A stretch of DNA of 33,994 nt from Cacconaster sp045641345 (GCA_045641345.1 JAZUGR010000029.1:1-33994); one strand, 5' to 3'. Counted from the first letter of the stretch, positions 8,018-16,309 are shown. The notes: generated by a model from the letters alone, not told the origin. Translations and numbers: made by a program.

Positions 8018-8848
8018 ATGACAATGGTTTACACAATAGTCACCCTTGCCGCCATAGGACTGGTCTTCGCCGTGGTCCTTTATTTCGTGGCAACGAAATT
8101 CAAGGTTGAGGAGGATCCCCTCATCGATGAGGTGGAGAAGCTCCTTCCCGGCGCCAACTGCGGCGGATGCGGCCGCGCCGGCTGCCGCGCTTTCGCAGAG
8201 AGCGTGGTAAAGGACAAATCGCTCCTGGGCGGATATTGCTCGGTCGGCGGCAACGAGGTTATGGCCAGGATCGCCGGGGTGCTCGGAGTCAGCGTTGAGG
8301 CCAAGGCTCCGATGGCTGCGGTGGTGCGTTGCGCCGGCTCGTGCGACAAACGCCCCCGTACCAATATATACGACGGATATGCCTCCTGCAAGGTGGCCTC
8401 GGCCCTTTATGCCGGTGACACCGATTGCAAGTGGGGCTGCATCGGCCTGGGCGACTGCGTTCCGGTATGCAGCTTCTCGGGTGTCAGGGTTGACCCGGTG
8501 CGCCGCATCGCCGAGATAGATTCTTCGCGTTGCACGGGGTGTGGCAGCTGCGTCAGGGCCTGTCCGAGGGGAGTGATAGAACTCCGCACCAAAGGCGCCG
8601 GCGGCAGGATGGTTTCCGTATTGTGCCTTAACCGTGACAAAGGCGCCGTAACCCGCAAGGCCTGCTCCGTAGGGTGCATAGGGTGCCGCAAGTGCGAGAA
8701 GGCGTGTCCGTTCGGGGCCATCAGCGTCGAGGACAACGTGGCCTACATAGACCATACCAAATGCCGTTTCTGCCGCAAATGCGTGGCCGAATGTCCGGTC
8801 GGCGCCATATCGGCCGTGAATTTTCCCGTAGCCGCTGTAAAAGACTAG
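8018..8848 (+). CDS. rnfB: Rnf complex subunit B, iron-sulfur protein
   Basis: 276 residues. One N-terminal transmembrane helix (about 5-27), then the 4Fe-4S domain NCGGCGRAGC, then ferredoxin-type motifs CTGCGSCVRACP, CIGCRKCEKACP and CRFCRKCVAECP, plus further cysteines in WGCIGLGDC. RnfB is the electron entry point that takes electrons from reduced ferredoxin and passes them into the membrane complex. It begins 1 nt after the RseC-family gene and ends 4 nt before rnfC. Confidence 0.96.
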   Translation: MTMVYTIVTLAAIGLVFAVVLYFVATKFKVEEDPLIDEVEKLLPGANCGGCGRAGCRAFAESVVKDKSLLGGYCSVGGNEVMARIAGVLGVSVEAKAPMAAVVRCAGSCDKRPRTNIYDGYASCKVASALYAGDTDCKWGCIGLGDCVPVCSFSGVRVDPVRRIAEIDSSRCTGCGSCVRACPRGVIELRTKGAGGRMVSVLCLNRDKGAVTRKACSVGCIGCRKCEKACPFGAISVEDNVAYIDHTKCRFCRKCVAECPVGAISAVNFPVAAVKD

Positions 8849-8852
8849 AATT

Positions 8853-10187
8853 ATGAAAAAGACATTTTCGACAGGCGGAGTTCATCCGCATGAAAGAAAA
8901 CTTTCGGCAATGGTTCCCATCAGGGACTTCCCCCTTCCCGAGGTGGCTTGGGTGTCGATGGCGCAGCATCTCGGCTCTCCGGCCGAGCCTGTGGTGGCTC
9001 CCGGTGACAAGGTTCTCGTGGGCAGCGTAATCGGCCGTCCTTCGGGTTTCCTGTCGGCTTTCGTACACTCTCCGTATTCCGGCACGGTGGAGAGCGTTGG
9101 GCCGTATGCCGACCTTTCGGGCAATATGGTCACTCACGTGGCGATACGTGTCGAGGGTGATACGTGGCTGGACGGCATCGACCGCGACGCCCCTTTCAGC
9201 TATCATACCGACCTCTCTCCCGAACAGATTGTCGACAGGGTCCGCAATGCCGGCATCGTAGGCCTCGGTGGGGCGGCGTTCCCCACCCATGTCAAGATTG
9301 TACCCCCGCCGGGGAAGAAGGCGGAATGCCTGATACTGAACGGCGCCGAATGCGAGCCTTTCCTCACTTCCGACGACCGTCTGATGCGTGAATTCCCCCG
9401 CGAGATACTCGCCGGAGCAGGATTCCTGATGAAGGCCCTCGGAGTCTCGATATGCTATGTGGGCATCGAAGACAACAAGCCGGAGGCCATCGCCGCCCTG
9501 CGTGAGGCCGCTTCGGCCATGGCCTGCATCAAGGTGGTGAAGCTCAAGAAGAAATATCCCCAGGGTGGTGAAAAGCAGCTTATAAATGCCATTTTGCGGC
9601 GCAGCGTTCCGTCCGGAGGGCTCCCGATAGATGTGGGCGCAGTGGTGCAGAACGTAGGCACCGCCTTTGCCGTGTACGAGGCTGTGGCCAAGAACAAACC
9701 TCTGATAGACAATGTCCTTACCTATACCGGGCTCGGCATCCGCGAGCCAGAGAACCTGAGGGTCCGGGTCGGCACCCCGCTCCGGAGCCTGATCGATGCC
9801 GCCGGCGGTCTGCCGCAGGGCGACGTGAAGGTCATCAGCGGAGGCCCTATGATGGGAAAGGCTGTGGCGAATCTCGATGCAACCACTCTCAAGGCCACCG
9901 CTTCCGTATTGGTGATGACCGCTTCCGAAACGCTGCGCGAGGAGGAGGGCGACTGCATCCGTTGCGGCAAATGCGCCGATGCCTGTCCGATGGGGCTCAA
10001 ACCCTATCTGCTCAATACCCTTTCGCGCCGCGGAGGGATGCAGGCCGGGTTGGAGGAGGCTCATATCTGCGACTGCATAGAGTGCGGATGCTGCCTCTAT
10101 ACCTGTCCGGCCCATATTCCGCTGCTCGACATAATCCGCGTGAGCAAGGCGGAAGTAATGAAAATAATCCGTAGCAGAAAGAAATAG
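8853..10187 (+). CDS. rnfC: Rnf complex subunit C, NADH/FMN and iron-sulfur protein
   Basis: 444 residues. Near the N-terminus is the GGVHPHERK stretch, then a lipoyl-like fold, then the flavin/NADH-binding region with GLGGAAFPTHVK and LILNGAECEP. The C-terminus has two 4Fe-4S motifs: CIRCGKCADACPMGL and CIECGCCLYTCPAHIP. RnfC is the peripheral subunit that reduces NAD+ with electrons coming through the complex. The length is normal and no long extension is present. rnfD starts 3 nt downstream. Confidence 0.96.
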   Translation: MKKTFSTGGVHPHERKLSAMVPIRDFPLPEVAWVSMAQHLGSPAEPVVAPGDKVLVGSVIGRPSGFLSAFVHSPYSGTVESVGPYADLSGNMVTHVAIRVEGDTWLDGIDRDAPFSYHTDLSPEQIVDRVRNAGIVGLGGAAFPTHVKIVPPPGKKAECLILNGAECEPFLTSDDRLMREFPREILAGAGFLMKALGVSICYVGIEDNKPEAIAALREAASAMACIKVVKLKKKYPQGGEKQLINAILRRSVPSGGLPIDVGAVVQNVGTAFAVYEAVAKNKPLIDNVLTYTGLGIREPENLRVRVGTPLRSLIDAAGGLPQGDVKVISGGPMMGKAVANLDATTLKATASVLVMTASETLREEEGDCIRCGKCADACPMGLKPYLLNTLSRRGGMQAGLEEAHICDCIECGCCLYTCPAHIPLLDIIRVSKAEVMKIIRSRKK

Positions 10188-10190
10188 ATT

Positions 10191-11177
10191 ATGGCACTTA
10201 TAGTATCTCCTTCTCCGCATATACACTCTTCGGAGAGTACCGTATCGATAATGAGGGACGTGCTCATCGCCCTTATGCCGGCGGTGGCCGTCGCAGTATG
10301 GTTCTACGGCCTTCATTCGCTGATGCTTGTAGCCGTGTCGATCATAGCCTGTGACGTTACCGAGGCGGTGATTGCAAAATTCCTGATGCACAAGAAGCGG
10401 CCGATCTCCGACCCTTCTCCCGCGGTGACCGGTGTGCTGCTTGCGCTCAACCTGCCCCCCAATGCTCCCTGGTGGATAGCCGTGGTGGGCTGCGTGGTGG
10501 CCATAGGCCTTGCCAAGATGACCTTCGGCGGGCTGGGCAAGAACATATTCAACCCCGCAATCGTGGGGCGCGTGTTCCTGCTGATTTCATTCCCGGTGAT
10601 AATGACCGACTGGACCCTTACCTCATCGTGTTTCGACGTGGCTTCCTGCGGCAGTCTGGGGGCTCAGATAGATGCCTATTCCGGCGCCACCCATCTGGGT
10701 ATCGCCAAGGAGGGTCTGCACGCAGGCAGCACCCTGTCGGCAATCTTCCCCGGAGGGCAGTTCACGTGGGACATGGCCCTGATACGTATGGGCGGCAGCA
10801 TCGGTGAGCTTTCGGCAGTGGCCCTCATAATCGGTTTCATCTATCTGCTGGTGCGCAAGGTGGTCAAGGTCACCATTCCCCTCGCCGTAATCGGCACGGT
10901 GGCGGTGATATCCGGGATATTCTCGACGGTCGACCCCGAGGCCTATACCGGAGTGCTGTTCAATGTCTTCACCGGAGGTCTCCTCCTCGGGGCGCTGTTT
11001 ATGGCCACCGACTACGTGACTTCGCCGATGACCACCTGCGGACAGATAATCTTCGGAGTCGGCATAGGATTGATTACGATGATGATGAGGTACTTCGGCC
11101 TGTATCCTGAGGGGATGTCGTTCGCCATCCTGATAATGAACTGCGCCGTACCCCTGATCAACAAATATTGCAAATAA
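10191..11177 (+). CDS. rnfD: Rnf complex subunit D, membrane flavoprotein
   Basis: 328 residues, strongly hydrophobic with about eight to ten membrane helices. Family marks are the N-terminal SPSPHIHS, GKNIFNPAIVGRVFLL, and the SGAT motif (AYSGATHLG), where RnfD-type proteins carry covalently bound FMN on the threonine. It is an integral part of the ion-translocating core. The stop TAA overlaps the ATG of rnfG by 1 nt (TAATG at 11175-11179), a sign of translational coupling. Confidence 0.96.
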   Translation: MALIVSPSPHIHSSESTVSIMRDVLIALMPAVAVAVWFYGLHSLMLVAVSIIACDVTEAVIAKFLMHKKRPISDPSPAVTGVLLALNLPPNAPWWIAVVGCVVAIGLAKMTFGGLGKNIFNPAIVGRVFLLISFPVIMTDWTLTSSCFDVASCGSLGAQIDAYSGATHLGIAKEGLHAGSTLSAIFPGGQFTWDMALIRMGGSIGELSAVALIIGFIYLLVRKVVKVTIPLAVIGTVAVISGIFSTVDPEAYTGVLFNVFTGGLLLGALFMATDYVTSPMTTCGQIIFGVGIGLITMMMRYFGLYPEGMSFAILIMNCAVPLINKYCK

Positions 11178-11740
11178 TGGCAACTCCATCTACATTCCGC
11201 AACATGGTGCTCTCCCTCACTGCGATATGTGCAGTGTGCGCGGCACTTCTCGGGTGGGTCAACTCGGTGACTGCCTCTCCCATAGAGGCCGCCGGCCTCG
11301 AAAAGGTGAATGCGGGCATAAAGGCGGTACTGCCCGAATTCGACAACAACCCATATGCCGGGCGCCGCACTGTCGATGGCGGTGAGATATATCCGGCCAC
11401 CAGGGGCGGAGCCCCGGTGGGCTGCGCCGTCAAGGTGTCATCCTCCGGATTCGGAGGGCCGCTCACAATGCTCGTGGGCTTTACTCCCGACGGAACGGTG
11501 TTCAACACTTCCGTAATCTCGCACGGCGAGACTCCGGGGCTCGGAGCCAAGATAAGCGACCCGGCAGTGCCCCCGCGCGCCCAGGTCATAGGCCGCAATC
11601 CCGCTTCTTCCCGCCTCGGCGTGACGAAGGACGGGGGAGAGATAGATGCCATTACGGCATCGACCATAACCTCGCGCGCATTTCTCGACGGCATCAATGC
11701 GGCGTATGGAATTTTTGTAAAAGAGTACAGAAATGAGTAA
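11177..11740 (+). CDS. rnfG: Rnf complex subunit G, FMN-binding protein
   Basis: 187 residues: one N-terminal membrane helix (about 8-28) and a periplasmic FMN-binding domain. The flavinylation region reads DAITASTITSRAF; the last threonine of the TAST element takes the place of the threonine of the usual (S/T)GAT motif, the residue modified by ApbE-type transferases. No apbE is in the window. HGETPGLGAKI is also typical of the family. I chose the ATG overlapping the rnfD stop over a TTG 9 nt upstream. The end overlaps rnfE by 8 nt. Confidence 0.94.
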   Translation: MATPSTFRNMVLSLTAICAVCAALLGWVNSVTASPIEAAGLEKVNAGIKAVLPEFDNNPYAGRRTVDGGEIYPATRGGAPVGCAVKVSSSGFGGPLTMLVGFTPDGTVFNTSVISHGETPGLGAKISDPAVPPRAQVIGRNPASSRLGVTKDGGEIDAITASTITSRAFLDGINAAYGIFVKEYRNE

Positions 11741-12326
11741 AAGCAGCAAGACAGGTCTCATACTTGACGGCATCATCAAGAACAATCCCACGTTCGTGCT
11801 CGTACTGGGTATGTGCCCCACGCTGGGCACCACCACGAGCGCTCTCAACGGCCTGGGTATGGGCGTGGCCACAATGTGCGTGCTCGTGCTTTCCAATATG
11901 GCGATTTCGGCCGTGGCCGGGCTCATCCCCGACAAGGTCAGGATTCCCTCGTACATAGTGATAATAGCCACCTTCGTAACCATAGTGCAGTTGCTCCTGC
12001 AGGCCTATGTGCCATCGCTTTACGACACTTTGGGCCTCTTCATCCCCCTAATTGTGGTCAACTGCATCGTGCTCGGCCGTGCGGAGGCCTTCGCCAACAA
12101 GAATTCCGTATTGGATTCGGCCTGCGACGGGCTCGGCACCGGCTTGGGATTCACGATAGCCCTTACCCTCATAGGCTTGGTGAGGGAAGTCCTCGGGTCG
12201 CTCTCGGCATTCGGCTTCAAGCTGTGCGATGGCGACGGTATGCTGGCTTTCGTGCTGGCTCCGGGAGCCTTCATAGTGCTGGGCTACCTTATGGTAATCT
12301 TCCGTAAAATCACAAACAAGGCATAG
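11733..12326 (+). CDS. rnfE: Rnf complex subunit E, membrane protein
   Basis: 197 residues with six predicted membrane helices. The half-channel motifs NNPTFVLVLGMCPTLG and the VNCIVLGRAEAFA region are typical of RnfE. Together with RnfA it forms an inverted pair that holds a membrane-embedded iron-sulfur centre; the cysteines in GMCPTL and VNCIVLG fit the ligand positions. It overlaps rnfG by 8 nt and is 2 nt from rnfA. Confidence 0.96.
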   Translation: MSKSSKTGLILDGIIKNNPTFVLVLGMCPTLGTTTSALNGLGMGVATMCVLVLSNMAISAVAGLIPDKVRIPSYIVIIATFVTIVQLLLQAYVPSLYDTLGLFIPLIVVNCIVLGRAEAFANKNSVLDSACDGLGTGLGFTIALTLIGLVREVLGSLSAFGFKLCDGDGMLAFVLAPGAFIVLGYLMVIFRKITNKA

Positions 12327-12328
12327 CT

Positions 12329-12952
12329 ATGGAATACGCAATAATATTGATATCGGCAGTCTTTGTCAACAATGTGGTCCTGGCGCAGTTCCTCGGCATC
12401 TGCCCGTTCCTCGGGGTCTCGAAGCAGGTTCCGACGGCCGTGGGGATGTCGGCTGCCGTGATGTTCGTCATGGCTCTGGCCACCCTTGTGACATACCTCC
12501 TGCAGTACCACGTGCTCATTCCGCTCGGGATGGGCTTCATGCAGACGATAACCTTTATCCTTGTGATAGCCGGCCTCGTGCAAATGGTCGAGATAGTGCT
12601 CAAGAAAACGAGCCCATCGCTCTATCAGGCCCTCGGCATATTTCTGCCGCTGATAACCACCAACTGCGTGGTGCTCGGAGTGGCCATCCAGGTTGTGTCG
12701 AAGGAGTTCGGCTTCATCAGCAACGTGGACCCCTCGACCGGTGCGGTGTCGCATATGATGAATCTGCCCCAGTCGGTCATGTTTGCCGTATGCACCGCTC
12801 TGGGCTATGCCCTCGCCCTCGTGCTTTTTGCCGGAATACGCGAGCAGCTCGAGATGCAGGGGGTCCCCAAGGCTTTCCGTGGAGTCCCCATCGCACTTCT
12901 GACAGCCGGCATAATGGCGATGGCCTTTATGGGATTTTCGGGCTGGGTATAG
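12329..12952 (+). CDS. rnfA: Rnf complex subunit A, membrane protein
   Basis: 207 residues with six membrane helices, homologous to RnfE. Motifs NNVVLAQFLGICPFLGVSK and TTNCVVLGVA carry the cysteines expected to share the membrane iron-sulfur centre with RnfE. It is the last gene of the order B-C-D-G-E-A, which is standard for this phylum. The rpsO promoter begins 6 nt after its stop, and I see no intrinsic terminator in between. Confidence 0.96.
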   Translation: MEYAIILISAVFVNNVVLAQFLGICPFLGVSKQVPTAVGMSAAVMFVMALATLVTYLLQYHVLIPLGMGFMQTITFILVIAGLVQMVEIVLKKTSPSLYQALGIFLPLITTNCVVLGVAIQVVSKEFGFISNVDPSTGAVSHMMNLPQSVMFAVCTALGYALALVLFAGIREQLEMQGVPKAFRGVPIALLTAGIMAMAFMGFSGWV

Positions 12953-12958
12953 CATTTA

Positions 12959-12989
12959 TTTGCAATGACAGGATTTTATACTATCTTTG
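12959..12989 (+). promoter_or_regulatory. Promoter of rpsO
   Basis: TTTG at 12959-12962, 19 nt, TATCTTTG at 12982-12989: an exact consensus match. It gives a leader of about 30 nt before the ATG at 13025. Confidence 0.88.
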
Positions 12990-13024
12990 CAACCCTTTTA
13001 CAAACCAAATAAACTTTTTGCACA

Positions 13025-13300
13025 ATGGCTGAGTATTTATCACCAGACAAGAAGCAAGAGATTTTCGGACAATACGGGAAGTCTAATGTTGACACCGGCT
13101 CTCCAGAGAGTCAAGTTGCTTTGTTTTCCTACCGTATCGCTCACCTGACCGACCACCTGAAGAACAACAGGAAGGACCACAACACACAGCGTGCCCTCCT
13201 CCGTCTCGTAGGTAAGCGTCGTCAGCTCCTCGACTATCTCAAGTCGAAGGACATCGAGAGATATCGTGAAATCGTGAAGGCCCTTAACCTTCGCAAGTAA
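13025..13300 (+). CDS. rpsO: 30S ribosomal protein S15
   Basis: 91 residues, normal S15 length. The sequence has the family core: DTGSPESQVALFSYRI, the LTDHLKNNRKDHNTQRALLRLVGKRRQLLDYL helix-loop-helix that binds the 16S rRNA three-way junction, and DIERYREIVKALNLRK at the end. It is monocistronic: own consensus promoter upstream and a strong terminator downstream. In other bacteria S15 represses its own mRNA; I cannot confirm a matching leader structure here. Confidence 0.98.
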   Translation: MAEYLSPDKKQEIFGQYGKSNVDTGSPESQVALFSYRIAHLTDHLKNNRKDHNTQRALLRLVGKRRQLLDYLKSKDIERYREIVKALNLRK

Positions 13301-13320
13301 TACACAGTGGGAATCGACGA

Positions 13321-13354
13321 GTCCGGCCGGAGATATCCGGTCGGACTTTTTTTT
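13321..13354 (+). terminator. Intrinsic terminator of rpsO
   Basis: A 10-bp stem (13321-13330 with 13337-13346, one G-U pair), loop AGATAT, then eight T (13347-13354). Confidence 0.92.
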
Positions 13355-13357
13355 ACG

Positions 13358-13365
13358 TACCTTTG
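13358..13365 (+). promoter_or_regulatory. -7 element of the radical SAM gene
   Basis: TACCTTTG is a full -7 match starting 3 nt after the rpsO terminator T-tract. It ends 6 nt before the ATG at 13372, so the transcript would be almost leaderless. Any -33 contact would fall inside the terminator stem. Confidence 0.65.
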
Positions 13366-13371
13366 TCCGGG

Positions 13372-14319
13372 ATGAAACGCTATAATTCATATGTCGACCG
13401 TTTGCGCAGCCTCTACGGATGCCGCCTGCAGAAGATTGTGGTTGATGCGGGCTTCACCTGCCCCAACCGCGACGGCAGCATATCCCGCGGCGGGTGCACT
13501 TTCTGCGACAACAGGGCGTTCCACCCCGGATACAGCACCCCCGACAAGAGCATCCTCCGGCAGATAGACGAAGGGATTGAATTCCACCGCGGGCGCTATC
13601 GCGGAGTGTCGAAATATCTGGCATATTTCCAGCCCTACTCCAATACCTACGCCCCGCTCGAAAGGCTCCGCGAGGTATATGAGGAGGCTCTCTCGCATCC
13701 CGCCGTGGCCGGGCTGGTGATCGGCACCCGGCCCGATTGCGTCGACGGCCCCAAGCTCGACTATATCGCCTCCCTTTCGCGCCGCAGCATAGTGTCGCTC
13801 GAATTCGGGATAGAATCGTGCTACGACGCCACCCTGCGCAGGATCAACCGCGGACACACCTGGGCCCGGGCCGAAAGTGCGGTGCGCGAGGCGGCCTCCC
13901 GAGGCATAAGCGTAGGGGCTCATTTCATCATAGGCCTGCCGGGTGAGGGAAGGCAGGACATACTCGACGGAGTGGAGAAGATAAACTCCCTCCCCCTTGC
14001 CAGCATAAAGTTCCACCAGCTTCAGATAATCAGGGGGACCGCTATGGAGCGTGAGGCAGAAACGAATCCGGAAGAGTTCCTTTCGTTTACTCTTCCGGAA
14101 TACATAGACTTTTTCATAGACATTCTCGAAAGACTCCGTCCCGGAATAAGCATCGAGCGTTTTGCCGGGGAGGTGCCTCCGAGGTTCGTGAATTCCACCC
14201 CGTGGGGGCTGGTGCGCAATGCAGAGCTTCTGAGGATGCTTGACGCCCGTCTCGAGCAGCGCAATACAAGGCAGGGGGCCGCCTTTGCAGGCGCCCCCGA
14301 CCCGTTTACCAGCGATTGA
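13372..14319 (+). CDS. TIGR01212-family radical SAM protein (YhcC-like)
   Basis: 315 residues. The SAM iron-sulfur cysteines are C30, C42 and C45 in FTCPNRDG...GGCTFCDN, the long-spaced variant typical of the TIGR01212/YhcC family. Further marks are YFQPYSNTYAP, GLVIGTRPDC, LEFGIES and HFIIGLPGE. The substrate of this family is not established to my knowledge. I chose the ATG at 13372 because it begins the conserved KRYNSYVDRLRSLYG stretch. The 3' end overlaps glyA, convergent, by 14 nt. Confidence 0.93.
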   Translation: MKRYNSYVDRLRSLYGCRLQKIVVDAGFTCPNRDGSISRGGCTFCDNRAFHPGYSTPDKSILRQIDEGIEFHRGRYRGVSKYLAYFQPYSNTYAPLERLREVYEEALSHPAVAGLVIGTRPDCVDGPKLDYIASLSRRSIVSLEFGIESCYDATLRRINRGHTWARAESAVREAASRGISVGAHFIIGLPGEGRQDILDGVEKINSLPLASIKFHQLQIIRGTAMEREAETNPEEFLSFTLPEYIDFFIDILERLRPGISIERFAGEVPPRFVNSTPWGLVRNAELLRMLDARLEQRNTRQGAAFAGAPDPFTSD

Positions 14320-15586
14320 GGGGGTATTCGCTCATCTTCTTGCGGACAGTTTCCTCGGTGGAGGCAATCACAGCCTCGTCTTCGACGTGTGCGAGCACGT
14401 TGTCGATCAGGTCCACTATGTCGGCCATATCCTTCTCCACGAGACCGCGGGAGGTGATGGCGGGAGTTCCCACGCGGATTCCGGAGGTCTGGAACGGTGA
14501 ACGGCTGTCGAAGGGCACCATATTCTTGTTGACGGTTATGCCGGCGCGTACGAGCGCCTTTTCGGCAACCTTACCCGTGAGGTCGGGGAATTTGGTGCGC
14601 AGGTCGATGAGCATCAAGTGGTTGTCGGTACCGCCCGAAACAACCTTGTAGCCCTTTTCAACAAAGGCTTTTGCCATGGCTGCCGCGTTCTTCACAACCT
14701 GTGTCTGGTACTCCTTGAATTCGGGCTGCAGAGCCTCGTAGAATGCAACGGCCTTGGCTGCGATGCAGTGCTCGAGCGGGCCTCCCTGGATGCCCGGGAA
14801 GACGGCAGAGTTTATCATGGCTGACATCTTCTTGATCTCGCCCTTAGGGGTCTTGATGCCCCACGGGTTGTCGAAGTCCTTGCCTATCAGAATGATTCCT
14901 CCACGAGGGCCGCGAAGGGTCTTGTGCGTGGTCGAAGTTACGATGTGCGCATACTTCACGGGGTTTTTGAGCAGGCCGGCTGCAATGAGGCCTGCGGTAT
15001 GGGCCATATCGATCATGAGGATGGCACCCACCTTGTCGGCGATTGCACGCATCCTCTCGTAATCCCATTCGCGCGAATATGCCGAAGCGCCGCCGACGAT
15101 GAGCTTGGGCTTGCATTCAAGCGCCTTGCGCTCCATATCGTCGTAGTCGATGGTTTCGGTTTTGGGATTGAGCTGGTATGCAACTGCGTTGAATACCATT
15201 CCCGACATGTTTACGGGTGATCCGTGCGTGAGGTGACCGCCGTGTGCAAGGTCGAGGCCCATGAAGGTATCGCCCGGCTTGAGGCACGCCTGGAATACGG
15301 CCATGTTGGCCTGCGCTCCGGAGTGGGGCTGTACGTTTGCGAATTCGGCGCCGAATATCTGCTTGATGCGGTCGATTGCCAGCTGTTCAACCTGGTCAAC
15401 CACTTCGCAGCCTCCGTAATAGCGGGCTCCCGGGTAGCCTTCGGCATATTTGTTGGTGCATTCGCTGCCCAGTGCGGAGAGTACCTGTGCGCTCACAAAG
15501 TTCTCTGATGCAATCAGTTCGATGCCAGCTTCCTGGCGGTTACGCTCCCTGCGGATGAGGTTGAAGAGTTCGATGTCGTGTTTCAT
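14306..15586 (-). CDS. glyA: Serine hydroxymethyltransferase
   Basis: 426 residues, full length. It interconverts serine and glycine with tetrahydrofolate, supplying one-carbon units. The PLP lysine is K222 in STTHKTLRGPRGG; the IELIASEN motif near the start, YAEGYPGARYYGG, and the aspartate and histidine of MIDMAHTAGL are present. The start is the ATG at 15586 (MKHDIELFNLIRRE); an earlier in-frame ATG adds 20 unrelated residues. The last 14 nt overlap the convergent radical SAM gene. A GC-rich hairpin inside that gene (14274-14298) lies just after the glyA stop but lacks a T-tract. Confidence 0.98.
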   Translation of the reverse strand: MKHDIELFNLIRRERNRQEAGIELIASENFVSAQVLSALGSECTNKYAEGYPGARYYGGCEVVDQVEQLAIDRIKQIFGAEFANVQPHSGAQANMAVFQACLKPGDTFMGLDLAHGGHLTHGSPVNMSGMVFNAVAYQLNPKTETIDYDDMERKALECKPKLIVGGASAYSREWDYERMRAIADKVGAILMIDMAHTAGLIAAGLLKNPVKYAHIVTSTTHKTLRGPRGGIILIGKDFDNPWGIKTPKGEIKKMSAMINSAVFPGIQGGPLEHCIAAKAVAFYEALQPEFKEYQTQVVKNAAAMAKAFVEKGYKVVSGGTDNHLMLIDLRTKFPDLTGKVAEKALVRAGITVNKNMVPFDSRSPFQTSGIRVGTPAITSRGLVEKDMADIVDLIDNVLAHVEDEAVIASTEETVRKKMSEYPLNRW

Positions 15587-15615
15587 ATCGTTTAGTTGGT
15601 TTCCGTTAATTTGCC

Positions 15616-15623
15616 TAAATTTG
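15616..15623 (+). promoter_or_regulatory. -7 element of the TrmH-family gene
   Basis: TAAATTTG on the plus strand; predicted start near 15630 and a leader of about 36 nt. It faces the glyA -7 element, and the two form an inverted repeat. Confidence 0.5.
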
Positions 15624-15634
15624 TATTTGAATTC

Positions 15635-15642
15635 CAAATTTA
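15635..15642 (-). promoter_or_regulatory. -7 element of glyA
   Basis: TAAATTTG on the minus strand, about 50 nt before the glyA ATG. The predicted start is near 15628, almost the same base pair as the predicted start of the opposite transcript. Confidence 0.6.
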
Positions 15643-15665
15643 ACAAAATTTGCGATTATTGCTTT

Positions 15666-16196
15666 ATGTTCAGAAAACTTTTCAGCAGTGAACTTGGCCG
15701 CAAGAGCGTGGAGCAGTTCAGGAATTCGGCCAAGAATCCGTTTGTAATAGTGCTCGACAACGTCCGCAGCCAGCATAACATAGGGTCGGCTTTCCGCACG
15801 GCCGATGCCTTCAGCGCGGAGAAGATATGGCTGTGCGGCATCTGCGCCACCCCTCCCACGGCCGAAATCCACAAGTCGGCCCTCGGCGCCGAGTTCAGTA
15901 TGGAGTGGGAGTATTGCGAGGACACCCTGTCGGTGGTCGGCCGCCTGCGTGACGAGGGGTATGTCATTGTAAGTGTGGAGCAGGCCGAGGGGTCCACTTG
16001 GCTGCAGGAATTCACTCCCGTGGAGGGCCGCCGGTATGCATTCGTGTTCGGCAACGAGGTGAGCGGTGTGCGGCAGGATGTGGTCTCGGCGAGCGATATC
16101 TGCCTCGAGATTCCCCAAAGCGGGACGAAGCACTCCCTCAACGTATCCGTGTCGATAGGGGTTGTCCTGTGGACAGTGGCCTCCAGGTTCATATGA
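15666..16196 (+). CDS. TrmH/SpoU-family RNA methyltransferase
   Basis: 176 residues, a bare SPOUT methyltransferase domain without an N-terminal substrate-binding extension. Motif 1 is LDNVRSQHNIGSAFRTADAF, motif 2 is VFGNEVSGV and motif 3 is IPQSGTKHSLNVSVSIGVV; these form the SAM-binding trefoil knot and the catalytic arginine site. It is expected to 2'-O-methylate a tRNA or rRNA ribose; the target is not clear from sequence. I used the ATG at 15666, since upstream in-frame codons run into the glyA gene. A strong hairpin follows directly after the stop. Confidence 0.92.
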   Translation: MFRKLFSSELGRKSVEQFRNSAKNPFVIVLDNVRSQHNIGSAFRTADAFSAEKIWLCGICATPPTAEIHKSALGAEFSMEWEYCEDTLSVVGRLRDEGYVIVSVEQAEGSTWLQEFTPVEGRRYAFVFGNEVSGVRQDVVSASDICLEIPQSGTKHSLNVSVSIGVVLWTVASRFI

Positions 16197-16231
16197 AAAA
16201 CCCCGGAAGTCAGACCGACTTCCGGGGTTTT
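16197..16231. terminator. Bidirectional terminator between trmH-like gene and tRNA-Pro
   Basis: A perfect 15-bp stem (16197-16211 with 16217-16231) with A4 at its foot and T4 at its end. It starts right after the trmH-like stop and ends 1 nt beyond the tRNA-Pro 3' end, so it can serve both convergent units. Confidence 0.9.
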
Positions 16232-16232
16232 G

Positions 16233-16306
16233 TCGGGAAGAGGTGACTCGAACACCCGACCTCTGCGTCCCGAACGCAGCGCGCTAGCCAACTGCGCCAC
16301 TTCCCG
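16233..16306 (-). tRNA. tRNA-Pro (anticodon CGG)
   Basis: On the minus strand: acceptor CGGGAAG/CTTCCCG, D-stem GCGC/GCGC, anticodon stem CTGCG/CGCAG around TTCGGGA (anticodon CGG), T-loop TTCGAGT, discriminator A. Length 74 nt; the genome does not encode CCA. Confidence 0.95.
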
Positions 16307-16309
16307 AAG

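Noticed and set aside
8721..10391. Long antisense frame opposite rnfC
   Set aside because: It mirrors the codon bias of a GC-rich gene; rnfC is unmistakable on the other strand and the antisense protein has no recognisable motif.
14274..14298. GC-rich hairpin as glyA terminator
   Set aside because: It lies inside the radical SAM coding region and lacks a T-tract on either strand; kept only as a remark under glyA.
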